Shown: positions 7,376 through 15,844, counted from the stretch's first letter. The stretch: 64,000 nt of DNA from Gastranaerophilus sp045639085 (GCA_045639085.1 JAZUCM010000102.1:1-64000), one strand, 5' to 3'. Numbers and translations: made by a program. Notes: generated by a model from the sequence alone, not told the origin.

Positions 7376-8503
7376 ATGTCTAACTTTCCCGTATCTGATT
7401 CTTTTTATCGCTTTAATTGTTCTTCTGAAGTGTCACCAATTGGTGACACATTATTCATTGAAAACCATGAAAAATCTAAGCTTTTTATATTACCTTATGC
7501 GCCTTATTCCTATTGCGCTGAGATGTTGAATTCTGCGTATTCTTTGTTAGATAGGGCATTTAAGACAGTTATTGTGTTTATTCCTACTTACAATTATTGT
7601 TCCGACAAGTTAATGACTTTTTCTTCAGATAAACTTCTTGAAATTGATAGAAGTGTCAGAGTTGATTTTGAGCGTTTAAAACGATTTGAAGAAAATTATT
7701 CACTATATAGTGAAGATTTTTGCTTTGAGTTCGAAGAGGTTTTGAAAATTCATCTGGAAATTTTGTCTAAGCGTTATCCCGAAATCAAGCTTGTACCGCT
7801 CATATACAACGATATTGTGCCTGGTGTTGTTAATGAAATTTTGGAGCAAAATGGGGAATCTTGTTCGTTTGTTTTTTTGAGTAATTTAAGCTGTGGATTT
7901 GGATATAATGAAGCAAAACGTTTGGATAATTTTACGGCCGCAAACATCGAAACTAATAGCATAAAAGATGTTTCTTATGAGTCTTTCAGCGCGTTTAAGG
8001 TGTTGCCGGAGATTTTGAATTTTGCGCGTTCTCGCTTTTCGTCATTTGTAAGGCTTGGCCTGGTAAATTCAGGTGATGTTAATTATAATATGGCTTCAAC
8101 ACGTGGCTATGGCGCTTGGTTTCTCTATGAAAAAAATATTTGCGAATATTTAAAAAAATATTATTCTCAAGATATTATTGATTTTGTCAAATTTAACTTA
8201 CAAAAAGAATTACATGTTGGTTGTGGCGCTTGTTTTAACCTGCCGGAAGTATTCAACCAAGAATTAAAAGTATTTGTTTCGTTTGAAAAAGACGGCTATG
8301 TTCGTGGAGTGAGTGGTTCTTATCGGACGCCAGAGCCACTATATAAGGCCTTAGTTAAGCGCACTTTTGGGGCTGCCTTTTCAGATACCAGATTTGCCCC
8401 TATAAAACCCGATGAAATTTCTGATTTGGTTATAAGTGTGTCACTACTGGGTGACGATTTGATGTCTTCTGTTGTGATAAGGGAACAAAATGAAATTCAT
8501 TAA
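7376..8503 (+). CDS. Memo-like/AMMECR1-like fusion protein
   Basis: The 375-residue protein looks like the AmmeMemoRadiSam B and A proteins joined in one chain. Residues about 25-250 resemble Memo (FVFLSNLSCGFGYNEAKRLDNF and LGLVNSGDVNYNM match Memo blocks). Residues about 270-375 resemble AMMECR1 (KDGYVRGVSGS, AAFSDTRFAPIKPDEISDLVISVS). Key residues differ: the usual PHAGY becomes PYAPY, the SSDLSHYH-type motif lacks its histidines, and the AMMECR1 RGCIG becomes RGVSG. The metal and cysteine chemistry therefore looks altered. No radical-SAM partner is nearby. The assignment is by motif, so moderately confident. Confidence 0.65.
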   Translation: MSNFPVSDSFYRFNCSSEVSPIGDTLFIENHEKSKLFILPYAPYSYCAEMLNSAYSLLDRAFKTVIVFIPTYNYCSDKLMTFSSDKLLEIDRSVRVDFERLKRFEENYSLYSEDFCFEFEEVLKIHLEILSKRYPEIKLVPLIYNDIVPGVVNEILEQNGESCSFVFLSNLSCGFGYNEAKRLDNFTAANIETNSIKDVSYESFSAFKVLPEILNFARSRFSSFVRLGLVNSGDVNYNMASTRGYGAWFLYEKNICEYLKKYYSQDIIDFVKFNLQKELHVGCGACFNLPEVFNQELKVFVSFEKDGYVRGVSGSYRTPEPLYKALVKRTFGAAFSDTRFAPIKPDEISDLVISVSLLGDDLMSSVVIREQNEIH

Positions 8504-8657
8504 AAATATAAAAAATCTAATATGGTTGATTGTACAAATTTATGTTGTTTTGACTTTTTTCAAAGGATTGCAGCCTATTTTGAGGCAAGGAAATTGGGCT
8601 GCTAAACTTGTTAAAATTCTCGAACTTGTGCAAAATTACATAAAAAAATTTGTTTAA
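8490..8657 (+). CDS. Small membrane-associated protein, 55 residues
   Basis: The frame starts at an ATG with AAGGGA 6-8 nt upstream, inside the end of the preceding gene, and encodes MKFIKNIKNLIWLIVQIYVV followed by a short amphipathic, Lys-rich tail. A hydrophobic segment spans about residues 10-24. It is not a family I recognise. The overlap with the previous stop codon and the good ribosome site support real, coupled translation. Confidence 0.6.
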   Translation: MKFIKNIKNLIWLIVQIYVVLTFFKGLQPILRQGNWAAKLVKILELVQNYIKKFV

Positions 8658-8737
8658 TGTTAAATATTCTTAAAACTAGAGCCTTTTTTCTTTTGCATGC
8701 TAAGCTTACAGTATGTACAAGAATATTAGGAGTTTTT

Positions 8738-9322
8738 ATGATTAATTTGACTGAAGGAATTGAATTTGATCCCGGCTTTACGGTGCATTTGTCGCTTATA
8801 TCACGTGATATTAGTAATTTTTATTATAATTTAGATTCGTTGAAATTTTCTCAAAAGAAACAACATTTTAAGATGTATAGTGCAAAGTTATGGCGTTTGA
8901 TAGAACGCAATATCGGGTTTTACGCGGGATGTATTTTGTGGGCCGGTGTTGCTAAAAATCACCCGGAACAGCTAATAATGAACAATATTTGTTATGGTGG
9001 CGAATATGTTGAGGCCGATAACGTTGAGGAAGTTCAATTCCTTAGAGAATATTTGATGCAGTTTAAAAAAGATATGAAATACTACTGCGGCAAGGATTTT
9101 GACGTTCCTGGTATGTATTTGACTGTTTTGGACGATTACGAAGAATTTTTGAAGGTGAATGAAGGCTTTGTAAAAGTTAGTAAAGCACAAGATTTGAAAT
9201 TGCCTGCAAACGTAAATATGGCAGGTGTTGCAGATGAGTCACTTTTGCTGAATAAAATTGAAAAAGTTGTTGAAACGGGCGATTTTGCACCAATGCTAGA
9301 GTTTTATTCAAAGGTAAAATAA
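8738..9322 (+). CDS. Hypothetical protein upstream of nagZ
   Basis: I do not recognise this 194-residue soluble protein. It has no signal peptide. The N-terminal half is aromatic-rich (FYYNLDSLKFSQKKQHFKMY, then a WRLIERN block) and the C-terminal part is predicted helical. The start at 8738 is set by AGGAG 9 nt upstream; the frame extends to 8657 without a ribosome site. Its stop TAA shares its last base with the ATG of nagZ, so the two are translationally coupled and may be linked in wall recycling (inference only). Confidence 0.75.
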   Translation: MINLTEGIEFDPGFTVHLSLISRDISNFYYNLDSLKFSQKKQHFKMYSAKLWRLIERNIGFYAGCILWAGVAKNHPEQLIMNNICYGGEYVEADNVEEVQFLREYLMQFKKDMKYYCGKDFDVPGMYLTVLDDYEEFLKVNEGFVKVSKAQDLKLPANVNMAGVADESLLLNKIEKVVETGDFAPMLEFYSKVK

Positions 9323-10290
9323 TGCCGACCTTGCGCGAAAAAGTTTATCAGATGTTCATACTAGGGACTGAGGGTAGTGGCTTTAAGGCTGCACTTAGGG
9401 CTGGACTTGGTGGTGTAATATTTTTTACTAACGATATATTTTCGTCGGAACAGTTTAAAAACGTCACTGATGAGTGTCGCAAATGTGCGCTTATCCCCCC
9501 TTTTTTATCTATTGATCAAGAGGGTGGACGAGTTGAGCGTACCGAAAATATTCATGGCGGTAAGAGATATTTGTCCGCGCGTTTTGCTTATGAACAGGGT
9601 GTTTTAGAGAAACAAACAAAAGAAATAGCGCAGGAGTTGTCACTATATGGTGTCAATTTAAACTTTGCACCTTGCATTGATGTTAATACAAACCCTCAAA
9701 ATCCTATCATTGGCGAGCGGGCCTTTTCTAATAAAACAGAAGAGGTAATTGCGGCCGAAAAATTTGTTTCTCGCACTTACGAGAAAAACGGTATAATTCC
9801 TTGTGTGAAACATTTTCCCGGACACGGTGATGCCGCGGTGGATAGTCATTTGGGGCTTCCGAGGATTGATTTGTCGCTAGGTGATATGGAACGTTGGCAC
9901 ATTGCGCCATTTAAATCAGCTATTGATGGCGGAATAGATATGGTGATGGTGGCGCACTTGCATTGTACTTGTTTTGATGAAAATGTATTGCCAACATCAT
10001 TGAGTAATAATGCAATATGTTATCTGCGCGAAATTCTCGGGTTTCAAGGTATTGCGATTTCAGATGATATGGTTATGAAGGGAGTTTCGGCGATGTTTTC
10101 GCCATTAGATGCTTGTGTAAGAGGCATAAAGGCCGGATTAGATATGTTTATATTTAGAAATTCTGCGCCGGAAACTATTGAAATCATCGAGAAAATTGCG
10201 TTGTTGGCCGATGATGACTTTGCATTGGCGCAAAGAATAGATGAGTCGTTCAATAGAATTTTGAAATTAAAATGCAAGTATAAAATTTAA
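9322..10290 (+). CDS. nagZ: Beta-N-acetylhexosaminidase (GH3)
   Basis: NagZ-type glycosidases release GlcNAc from peptidoglycan fragments during wall recycling. The 322-residue protein carries the GH3 signatures: FLSIDQEGGRVERT near residue 60, KHFPGHGDAAVDSHLGLP near 165-182 (the NagZ His/Asp acid-base loop) and AISDDMVMKG near 245-255 with the nucleophile Asp. There is no signal peptide, in keeping with cytoplasmic NagZ. It overlaps the preceding gene by one base and ends at a strong bidirectional terminator. Confidence 0.92.
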   Translation: MPTLREKVYQMFILGTEGSGFKAALRAGLGGVIFFTNDIFSSEQFKNVTDECRKCALIPPFLSIDQEGGRVERTENIHGGKRYLSARFAYEQGVLEKQTKEIAQELSLYGVNLNFAPCIDVNTNPQNPIIGERAFSNKTEEVIAAEKFVSRTYEKNGIIPCVKHFPGHGDAAVDSHLGLPRIDLSLGDMERWHIAPFKSAIDGGIDMVMVAHLHCTCFDENVLPTSLSNNAICYLREILGFQGIAISDDMVMKGVSAMFSPLDACVRGIKAGLDMFIFRNSAPETIEIIEKIALLADDDFALAQRIDESFNRILKLKCKYKI

Positions 10291-10299
10291 GGTTAAGGG

Positions 10300-10334
10300 C
10301 AAAACAAACCCGCCAATTGGCGGGTTCGTTTTGT
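10300..10334. terminator. Bidirectional terminator between nagZ and thrS
   Basis: A perfect 20-bp palindrome (AACCCGCCAATTGGCGGGTT, 10307-10326) is extended by CAAAAC on one side and GTTTTG on the other. It serves nagZ on the plus strand and thrS on the minus strand. Confidence 0.9.
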
Positions 10335-10354
10335 CATGCAATATGTATGAATGT

Positions 10355-12160
10355 TTAAACATTTGCGGTTGCTTTTGCAAATGAGTCAATATTGCGTTCT
10401 TTGATTTCGTTTGCAACTTTTTCCACGAAATCTTCAACTTTAAATGTTCCGACTTGGCCGATTCCGCGTGCACGGACTGCGACAGAGTTCGTTTCGATTT
10501 CTTTGTCGCCGATAACGCACACATAAGGAACTTTTTTATCCTGCAAGCTTTCGCGGATTTTGTAGTTCATACTTTCTGAACGATCGTCAAGTCTTGCGCG
10601 GATGCCTGCTGCACGCATTTTTTTGTAGACTTCTGCTGCGAAATCAGCGTGTTTTTCGTTGCTGATCGGCACGATTGCTACTTGAGTTGGTGCAAGCCAA
10701 GTTGGGAATGCGCCGGCAAAGTGTTCGATTAAGATACCGTGGAAACGTTCCATTGAGCCGAAAATTACGCGGTGTAACATCAACGGAGTTTTTAATTGTC
10801 CGTCTTTGTCTTGGTACTTGATATCGAAACGGGCAGGCAAATTGAAGTCTAATTGAATTGTTGCGCACTGCCAAGTTCTGCCGATTGCGTCTTTAACTTT
10901 GAAGTCGATTTTTGGTCCGTAGAACGCACCGTCGCCTTCGTTGATTTCGTATTTCATTCCGCGGCGTTCCATTGCTTCTTTTAGGCCTGCTTCAGCACGG
11001 TTCCAGTTTTCGATTTCGCCGACAAAGCTTTCAGGACGGGTTGAAAGTTCAACTTCAAAATCCATTTTAAACATTGCCATTGTATCTGCTACAAAGTCGA
11101 TAATCGCATTGATTTCGTCAACAAGTTGTTCCGGCGTACAGAAAACGTGTGCATCGTCTTGGGTAAAGCCTTGAACACGGGTCAAACCTGCAAGTGCGCC
11201 GGATTTTTCTTTTCTGTAAACTGTTCCGAGTTCGGCCATACGAAGTGGTAATGAACGATAAGAGTGTCTGTTTGCTTGGTAAATTAAAATGTGGAACGGA
11301 CAGTTCATAGGTTTTACCACGAATTGATCGTCTGAATCTTCATCTTTTTGGACAAAGAACATATTTTCTTTGTAGTGGTCCATGTGGCCTGAAATTTCCC
11401 AAAGTTTTGATTTTGCGATTTGTGGAGTGTTTACGATTACATATCCGCGTTTGCGGTGTTCTGTTCTCCAGTAGTTTTCGATTTCTTCGCGAACTACCGC
11501 AAGATTAGGGTGCCAAAGAACGAGGCCGCCGCCAAGTTCTTCGCGAACAGAGAATAAATCCAATTGATTACCTAATTTTCTATGGTCGCGTTTTTCCGCT
11601 TCTTCCAAGAATGTCAAATATGCTTGCAAATCTTCTTTGTTCCAGTATGCGGTTGCATAGATTCTTTGGAGCATTTTATTTTTTTCGTTACCGCGCCAGT
11701 AAGCACCAGCGACTTTCAATAATTTGAATGCATTATGTTTGATATAGCTTGTGTTTGGAATATGTGGACCTGCGCAAAGGTCGTTAAAGAGGACGTTTCC
11801 GTCTTTGTCTTTTGTTAAGTACAAAGTAGGATTGTCGTTTCTGTGTTCTTCCAAAAGTTCGGCTTTGTAAATTTCGCCTTGAGCTTTAAACTCAGCGATT
11901 TTTGCATCAACGTCTTCTACAACGTATTTTTCAAACGTTAGGTTTTGTTTTACGATGTTTTTCATTTCTTCTTCGATTTTCACAAGGTCTTCTGCGGTGA
12001 ATGCGTGACCGTCAGTTAGGTCGAAATCATAGTAAAAACCGTTTTCTGTCGCCGGGCCGATCGCCAACTTCGCGTTCGGAAACAACTTCTGAACGGCTTG
12101 TGCCATAACGTGTGATGTTGAGTGTCTCAACACATGCAATGTTGAATTGTCTTTTTCCAT
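10355..12160 (-). CDS. thrS: Threonyl-tRNA synthetase
   Basis: ThrRS charges tRNA-Thr. The 601-residue protein begins directly with the editing (N2/TAA-associated) domain, VLRHSTSHVMAQAVQKLFP, so the N-terminal TGS domain of the E. coli enzyme (642 residues) is missing; many cyanobacterial ThrRS have this short form. The catalytic core has MNCPFHILIYQ (zinc Cys), motif 2 LGTVYRKEKSGAL, and motif 3 IFGSMERFHGILIEHFAG. The anticodon-binding domain occupies about residues 500-590. The start has a GGAAGGA ribosome site. It is divergent from the polyHis-leader unit across about 100 bp. Confidence 0.96.
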   Translation of the reverse strand: MEKDNSTLHVLRHSTSHVMAQAVQKLFPNAKLAIGPATENGFYYDFDLTDGHAFTAEDLVKIEEEMKNIVKQNLTFEKYVVEDVDAKIAEFKAQGEIYKAELLEEHRNDNPTLYLTKDKDGNVLFNDLCAGPHIPNTSYIKHNAFKLLKVAGAYWRGNEKNKMLQRIYATAYWNKEDLQAYLTFLEEAEKRDHRKLGNQLDLFSVREELGGGLVLWHPNLAVVREEIENYWRTEHRKRGYVIVNTPQIAKSKLWEISGHMDHYKENMFFVQKDEDSDDQFVVKPMNCPFHILIYQANRHSYRSLPLRMAELGTVYRKEKSGALAGLTRVQGFTQDDAHVFCTPEQLVDEINAIIDFVADTMAMFKMDFEVELSTRPESFVGEIENWNRAEAGLKEAMERRGMKYEINEGDGAFYGPKIDFKVKDAIGRTWQCATIQLDFNLPARFDIKYQDKDGQLKTPLMLHRVIFGSMERFHGILIEHFAGAFPTWLAPTQVAIVPISNEKHADFAAEVYKKMRAAGIRARLDDRSESMNYKIRESLQDKKVPYVCVIGDKEIETNSVAVRARGIGQVGTFKVEDFVEKVANEIKERNIDSFAKATANV

Positions 12161-12260
12161 AATAAATTTTTCCTTCCCGTTTCAAGCAACAACATTTGCA
12201 AGAAACATTCTATCTACAATTTGAATTGTAACATAAAAATACATTTCGGTCGAAAAGGGC

Positions 12261-12289
12261 TTGAAATTTTTACATGCTTGGTTTATATT
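12261..12289 (+). promoter_or_regulatory. Sigma70-type promoter for the polyHis-leader unit
   Basis: TTGAAA at 12261-12266, a 17-bp spacer and TATATT at 12284-12289 predict a start near 12296, about 23 nt before the leader-peptide ATG. It is one of the best-spaced promoters in the window. Confidence 0.7.
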
Positions 12290-12318
12290 AGTTGTGTAGT
12301 AGTAAAGGAAAAAGATTA

Positions 12319-12369
12319 ATGTTTATTCTAAGCGTAAAACGACATCATCACCATCATCATTGCCATTAA
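12319..12369 (+). CDS. Histidine-rich leader peptide (16 residues)
   Basis: A short frame with an AAAGGAAAAAG ribosome site encodes MFILSVKRHHHHHHCH and stops, giving seven histidines in the last eight residues. The form closely resembles HisL, the leader that senses charged tRNA-His in his-operon attenuation. Here it sits about 116 nt upstream of a gene of unknown function, not a recognised histidine gene. A well-spaced promoter lies just upstream and a Shine-Dalgarno-masking hairpin just downstream. The coding call rests on composition and layout; it has not been shown to be translated. Confidence 0.7.
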   Translation: MFILSVKRHHHHHHCH

Positions 12370-12438
12370 GGCTTGGTTGATGTGTTTGCGCTGAATCTCG
12401 TTATGCAGTACCCCTCAATTTCACATTTACCATAAGCC
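12370..12438 (+). promoter_or_regulatory. Possible competing stem next to the leader stop
   Basis: GGCTTGG at 12370-12376 can pair with CC-AU-AAGCC at 12430-12438 (7 bp with a 2-nt bulge). It begins immediately after the leader stop codon, so a ribosome stalled on or leaving the His codons could affect it, and it encloses the left arm of the hairpin that masks the downstream ribosome site. Its role is inferred. Confidence 0.4.
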
Positions 12439-12478
12439 GTTGTGGTTTCGCTTGTGTTGTAAGATTGTGAAATTGGAG
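12414..12478 (+). promoter_or_regulatory. Hairpin sequestering the ribosome-binding site
   Basis: CTCAATTTCACA at 12414-12425 pairs with TGTGAAATTGGAG at 12466-12478 (12 bp with one bulged G). The right arm contains GGAG, the only Shine-Dalgarno of the gene starting at 12485. Folding would block translation initiation, so this looks like a translational attenuator rather than a terminator; there is no U-run after it. Confidence 0.65.
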
Positions 12479-12484
12479 AAAAAA

Positions 12485-13765
12485 ATGACATTTACAAATA
12501 TAATTTCGGCAATAGGTAATAACAATAGCATTTATCCTTTATTGGTTCGTGATTGCGGTATAGAGGTTCCGACCAAGGTCGCATTGACCTATGAGCAAAA
12601 TAAAAAAGATAAAGATGTCGCAATGTTGGCTACGCGTGAGCGCTTGGTTGACGAGTACGTCGTTTCGGCTGTTTGGTTGGGCGGAATCCCTTTGTTAGAA
12701 AAATTAAATGGCAAATTATTAAAAAAACAAGGCTTTAACCCGGAAATTAGTAGTAAGCTTCTGAAAGAGGAAGGCTGTCAGGGGCTTGATTTCAATATTA
12801 AAAAGTTTCAAAATATTGCCCCGGATGCCGTCAAAGATCTGGAATTCTTGAAAAAAAATCAAGCGAAATATCGAAAATTATTGGGTGGTAAAATCCTTTC
12901 TGAAACCGCAATTCCTATTGCATTGATGGGGTTTATTATTCCGAAACTCATTTTTGCTTGGACTGCTAATACAAAAAAACAACTTGCTGAAAAGAAAAAA
13001 GCGTCACTAATAAGTGTCAAAAATGATGAAATGTCACCCAAAAGTGACATTTATGCTCCTGGAATGAAAAATATTGATGAATATTCAAAAGGTTTAGCAT
13101 TTAAAGGTAATATAATTTCCGGCCTTGCTCAGATGTCAACTGTTCAAAAAATGGCGGTTACGGACGGCGGGTATGCTGTCGGCCGCGTTGTGACTGCACG
13201 TAAAAAAGATGAAGCTTACGACATTGGGTTTAAAATGACCGGCATGATGTTTTTGAATTTTGTGTTCCCGAAAATGTTGGCTAATTTTCTGGATAAAACA
13301 ACGGGTAAAGCAATCGGGACCAATTTAAATTTGGATATAAAAATGTTGGATGATAAGGATTTTGTTGTGGCAATAAAAGATAAAAAACTTTTTTTACCTG
13401 ATGCAAAAACTGGTGAGGAATTGCTAAATTTTGTTGACCAAAATCCGAATAATGTTTTTGTAAAATATGCTAATAAATACAAAAAGGTTTCCTTGCTTGA
13501 AAATGGTATACGTGATCCGCGCAAATATGTTGATTTGAAAGAACTTTGGGCGTTTCGTGACAATATTGCTGAAATTTCTCAAAGAGCACTTGATTCAGGT
13601 AATGTAAATAAATTTATGAAAAAGGCCAAAGGTTTGAAGGCCGCAAATATTCTTGCGAATGTTGGAATAAGTAGTTTCCTTCTTGCTTTTGTTCTACCCA
13701 AAGCTCAATTCGCCTTCCGTAAAAAGGTTTTGGGAATGGAGCTTGAGCCGGGAATTGTTGCGTAA
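12485..13765 (+). CDS. Unknown protein under polyHis-leader control
   Basis: I do not recognise this 426-427-residue protein. It has several hydrophobic stretches (about residues 55-72, 140-160, 248-265 and 395-412), separated by Lys-rich soluble segments. This suggests a peripheral or multi-pass membrane protein with no classical signal peptide. The start at 12485 is fixed by GGAG 6 nt upstream; an upstream extension of the frame would run through the hairpin. Pairs of hydrophobic segments followed by PK-containing turns (IIPKLIFAW, FVFPKMLANF, FVLPKAQFAF) recur three times, hinting at an internal repeat. It may be specific to this lineage. Confidence 0.8.
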   Translation: MTFTNIISAIGNNNSIYPLLVRDCGIEVPTKVALTYEQNKKDKDVAMLATRERLVDEYVVSAVWLGGIPLLEKLNGKLLKKQGFNPEISSKLLKEEGCQGLDFNIKKFQNIAPDAVKDLEFLKKNQAKYRKLLGGKILSETAIPIALMGFIIPKLIFAWTANTKKQLAEKKKASLISVKNDEMSPKSDIYAPGMKNIDEYSKGLAFKGNIISGLAQMSTVQKMAVTDGGYAVGRVVTARKKDEAYDIGFKMTGMMFLNFVFPKMLANFLDKTTGKAIGTNLNLDIKMLDDKDFVVAIKDKKLFLPDAKTGEELLNFVDQNPNNVFVKYANKYKKVSLLENGIRDPRKYVDLKELWAFRDNIAEISQRALDSGNVNKFMKKAKGLKAANILANVGISSFLLAFVLPKAQFAFRKKVLGMELEPGIVA

Positions 13766-13769
13766 ACTT

Positions 13770-13840
13770 AATCCAACTGGTATTTATTGTTGGAATTCGG
13801 GCATATAATATATATGTGTAAATATTTGCCCTATGTAACG
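13770..13840 (+). other. Hairpin and AT-rich inverted repeat between two unknown genes
   Basis: TCCAAC and GTTGGA near 13772-13793 form a 6-bp hairpin just after the preceding stop. Downstream, GGGCA and TGCCC (about 13798-13834) bracket an AT-rich stretch containing TATAAT. The first may end transcription; the second looks like a promoter with an operator-type inverted repeat. Confidence 0.35.
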
Positions 13841-13926
13841 AAATGTAACAAAAAGCTCTCTTGTTGAAATTGTCGAAAATAAAAATACTTTATTTATTTG
13901 TACAGTAAAAACGAGAGAGAGTAATC

Positions 13927-15810
13927 ATGGGTGATGGCGTAACAACCGGTTCATTATTGAACACTCGCGTATATCGGCGCGAGGTGAATAAAGGCGCATC
14001 CTCTTCTAACAAAAGTGGAGGTGTGAAAACTTCTGCGCTGTTACAAACCCATGTTACGCTTGCAAACAGGCATCGTCCGTCCAGTGGCGTTTCTTATACA
14101 GCGTTGAGTAATCAAATTAACGGGCGTAAAGAGATAATATATGTCGGTGGTGGAACTCAATGTTGCGGTAAAGCTGGCGGCATGTCGACGATGGATAAAA
14201 TTGCAGCATTTAATGCGATTGCAATGCAAGGGTTGCAATTGACCCAGGGTATTGCCGGAATGTTTAAGAAAGACGGCGCCAACGCGCCAACTGGTGTGAA
14301 AAATACCGGCGGCAGCGATCTTGAAAAATTAAATAGCAAACAAAGCCGTGTTCAAACATTTGGTCAGGATAATTATTCAATTGGTTCACAAGGTTTGGCT
14401 ACGACTATTTCATTGATGGACGTTGATTACAAAGACGCGGCTTCAGATTTTATCAGTAAAATGAATAAAGCTGATACTTCACAAGATTTGTATCAAGCAC
14501 TACAAGGTGCCAAGGCTTATAAGGCTCAATTAGACAATCGTATTACGAACATGGGTAGCCAGGTTGGAAAGTGGCAGGATGAACTTGGTGCATTGAAAGG
14601 TGAAGCTGAGGGTTCTGTGTCAAAGGCTGAAGCTGATGTAAAATCTAAGCGCGGTGTCGCCAAAGATGCAAGTGAATCAATAAAACAAGGTGAACGTCAA
14701 GTTGAAACGGCAAGAACCAGTTATGCTTCAGCTAAAGAGGCTGTTGCGCTTAAAGACGAAAAGTTTAAAAATGCGTCTGAAGAGGAGACAAAGCTCACGA
14801 AAGATTATGATGAGGCTTGTAAAAAGACTGCAGAAGCTCGAAAAGGAGTCAGTACTTCAAGAACGGCTCTGGCTAATACTAATACGGCTTTAGCAAATGC
14901 GAAAGTTAATACTCAACAGGCTAGGGCGAATTTAGCTGCACTAGAAGCTCAACGTGGAGCAGCCGATGCGGCAGGGGCTGCTGCTCTTGAAGCTCAAATT
15001 TGGCAGGCACGAGCTGCCGTTCAGAAAGCTGAAGCTGCGGAAGCTGAAGCTACAAAAACGCAAAAAGAGGCTGAAGCTGCATTATCGAATGCGGAAAATC
15101 AAGAAGGCCTTGCTGTTAAATCTGAACAAGGTGTAAAAGCTAATTTGACTACTCAGCGGAATAGCTTGAAAGCGATGGCAAAAGATTTGGTTGATGCTAA
15201 AAAAATTACTCAAGAGCAAGCAGATTTGTTGAGTAATCGGACATCATCACTAGAAAAAGCTGAAGAAACATTGACTAATGCTGAAACGGCGTTTGATAAA
15301 GCGAATGATGATTTACAAGGCGCAGAAGAAAAATTAGCTAAATTGGAAGCGAAAAAAGATGAACTCGAAATGAAACTGAGCGATTTTGATGAAATGAAAA
15401 AAGGCGCTGAAAAGTTAAGTGATTTAAGTTCTTTTGAAACGAAATTGGATAAAATGATGAAAAAAGAAAGTCTAAAAGAAGCTGATTTATTAAAGAAATT
15501 AAATGATGAAAATTCTGTTTCAAATGATGAGAGTATGTCAGCAAAACAAAAAGCAAAAGCTGAAAAACAAGAGGCCAAGTATACTAAACGACTGACGGAA
15601 TTATACGAGGGCAGTGCTCTTGATGATATTGCCCGTGATACTGCATCGCGTGAAGGAAATATACAAATGTCATTAAATGCCTTGTCACATCCTGGCCAAT
15701 CTGCAACTATTAATGGAAAGAATGTTTCGCTCGGATTTACGTCTGGTGAATATTTAATCGACGGTAAGACAATGTCAAAAGAGCAAGCATTAGAATATTT
15801 GAAAGCATAA
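13927..15810 (+). CDS. Large alanine-rich coiled-coil protein
   Basis: I do not recognise this 627-residue protein. Residues 1-130 are Gly/Ser/Thr-rich and include a GGGTQCCGKAGGM block. Residues about 170-530 are a long Ala/Glu/Lys-rich coiled coil, with many AEAE and KAEEAL-type heptads. The C-terminus (about 585-627) is a small globular tail with NGKNVSLGFTSGEYLIDGK. No signal peptide or membrane span is seen. The ATG follows a GAGAGAGAG stretch. It may form a filament or scaffold; that is inference from the coiled coil. It ends at a strong terminator shared with ileS. Confidence 0.85.
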   Translation: MGDGVTTGSLLNTRVYRREVNKGASSSNKSGGVKTSALLQTHVTLANRHRPSSGVSYTALSNQINGRKEIIYVGGGTQCCGKAGGMSTMDKIAAFNAIAMQGLQLTQGIAGMFKKDGANAPTGVKNTGGSDLEKLNSKQSRVQTFGQDNYSIGSQGLATTISLMDVDYKDAASDFISKMNKADTSQDLYQALQGAKAYKAQLDNRITNMGSQVGKWQDELGALKGEAEGSVSKAEADVKSKRGVAKDASESIKQGERQVETARTSYASAKEAVALKDEKFKNASEEETKLTKDYDEACKKTAEARKGVSTSRTALANTNTALANAKVNTQQARANLAALEAQRGAADAAGAAALEAQIWQARAAVQKAEAAEAEATKTQKEAEAALSNAENQEGLAVKSEQGVKANLTTQRNSLKAMAKDLVDAKKITQEQADLLSNRTSSLEKAEETLTNAETAFDKANDDLQGAEEKLAKLEAKKDELEMKLSDFDEMKKGAEKLSDLSSFETKLDKMMKKESLKEADLLKKLNDENSVSNDESMSAKQKAKAEKQEAKYTKRLTELYEGSALDDIARDTASREGNIQMSLNALSHPGQSATINGKNVSLGFTSGEYLIDGKTMSKEQALEYLKA

Positions 15811-15815
15811 AATAA

Positions 15816-15840
15816 CATCGCCGGATTTATTCCGGCGATG
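15816..15840. terminator. Convergent terminator
   Basis: CATCGCCGGA at 15816-15825 and TCCGGCGATG at 15831-15840 form a perfect 10-bp stem with a 5-nt loop between the coiled-coil gene and ileS. On the minus strand it is followed by TTATTTTA, so it should work best for ileS. Confidence 0.85.
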
Positions 15841-15844
15841 ATTA

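Noticed and set aside
12319..12369. His-coding stretch as an artificial His tag or vector contamination
   Set aside because: It has a native promoter, ribosome site, stop codon and an AT-rich flanking sequence continuous with the genome; no vector sequence is seen.
15210..15818. Long minus-strand open frame opposite the coiled-coil gene
   Set aside because: It is a Ser/Phe-rich antisense product of the Ala/Glu/Lys codons on the plus strand, with no ribosome site.
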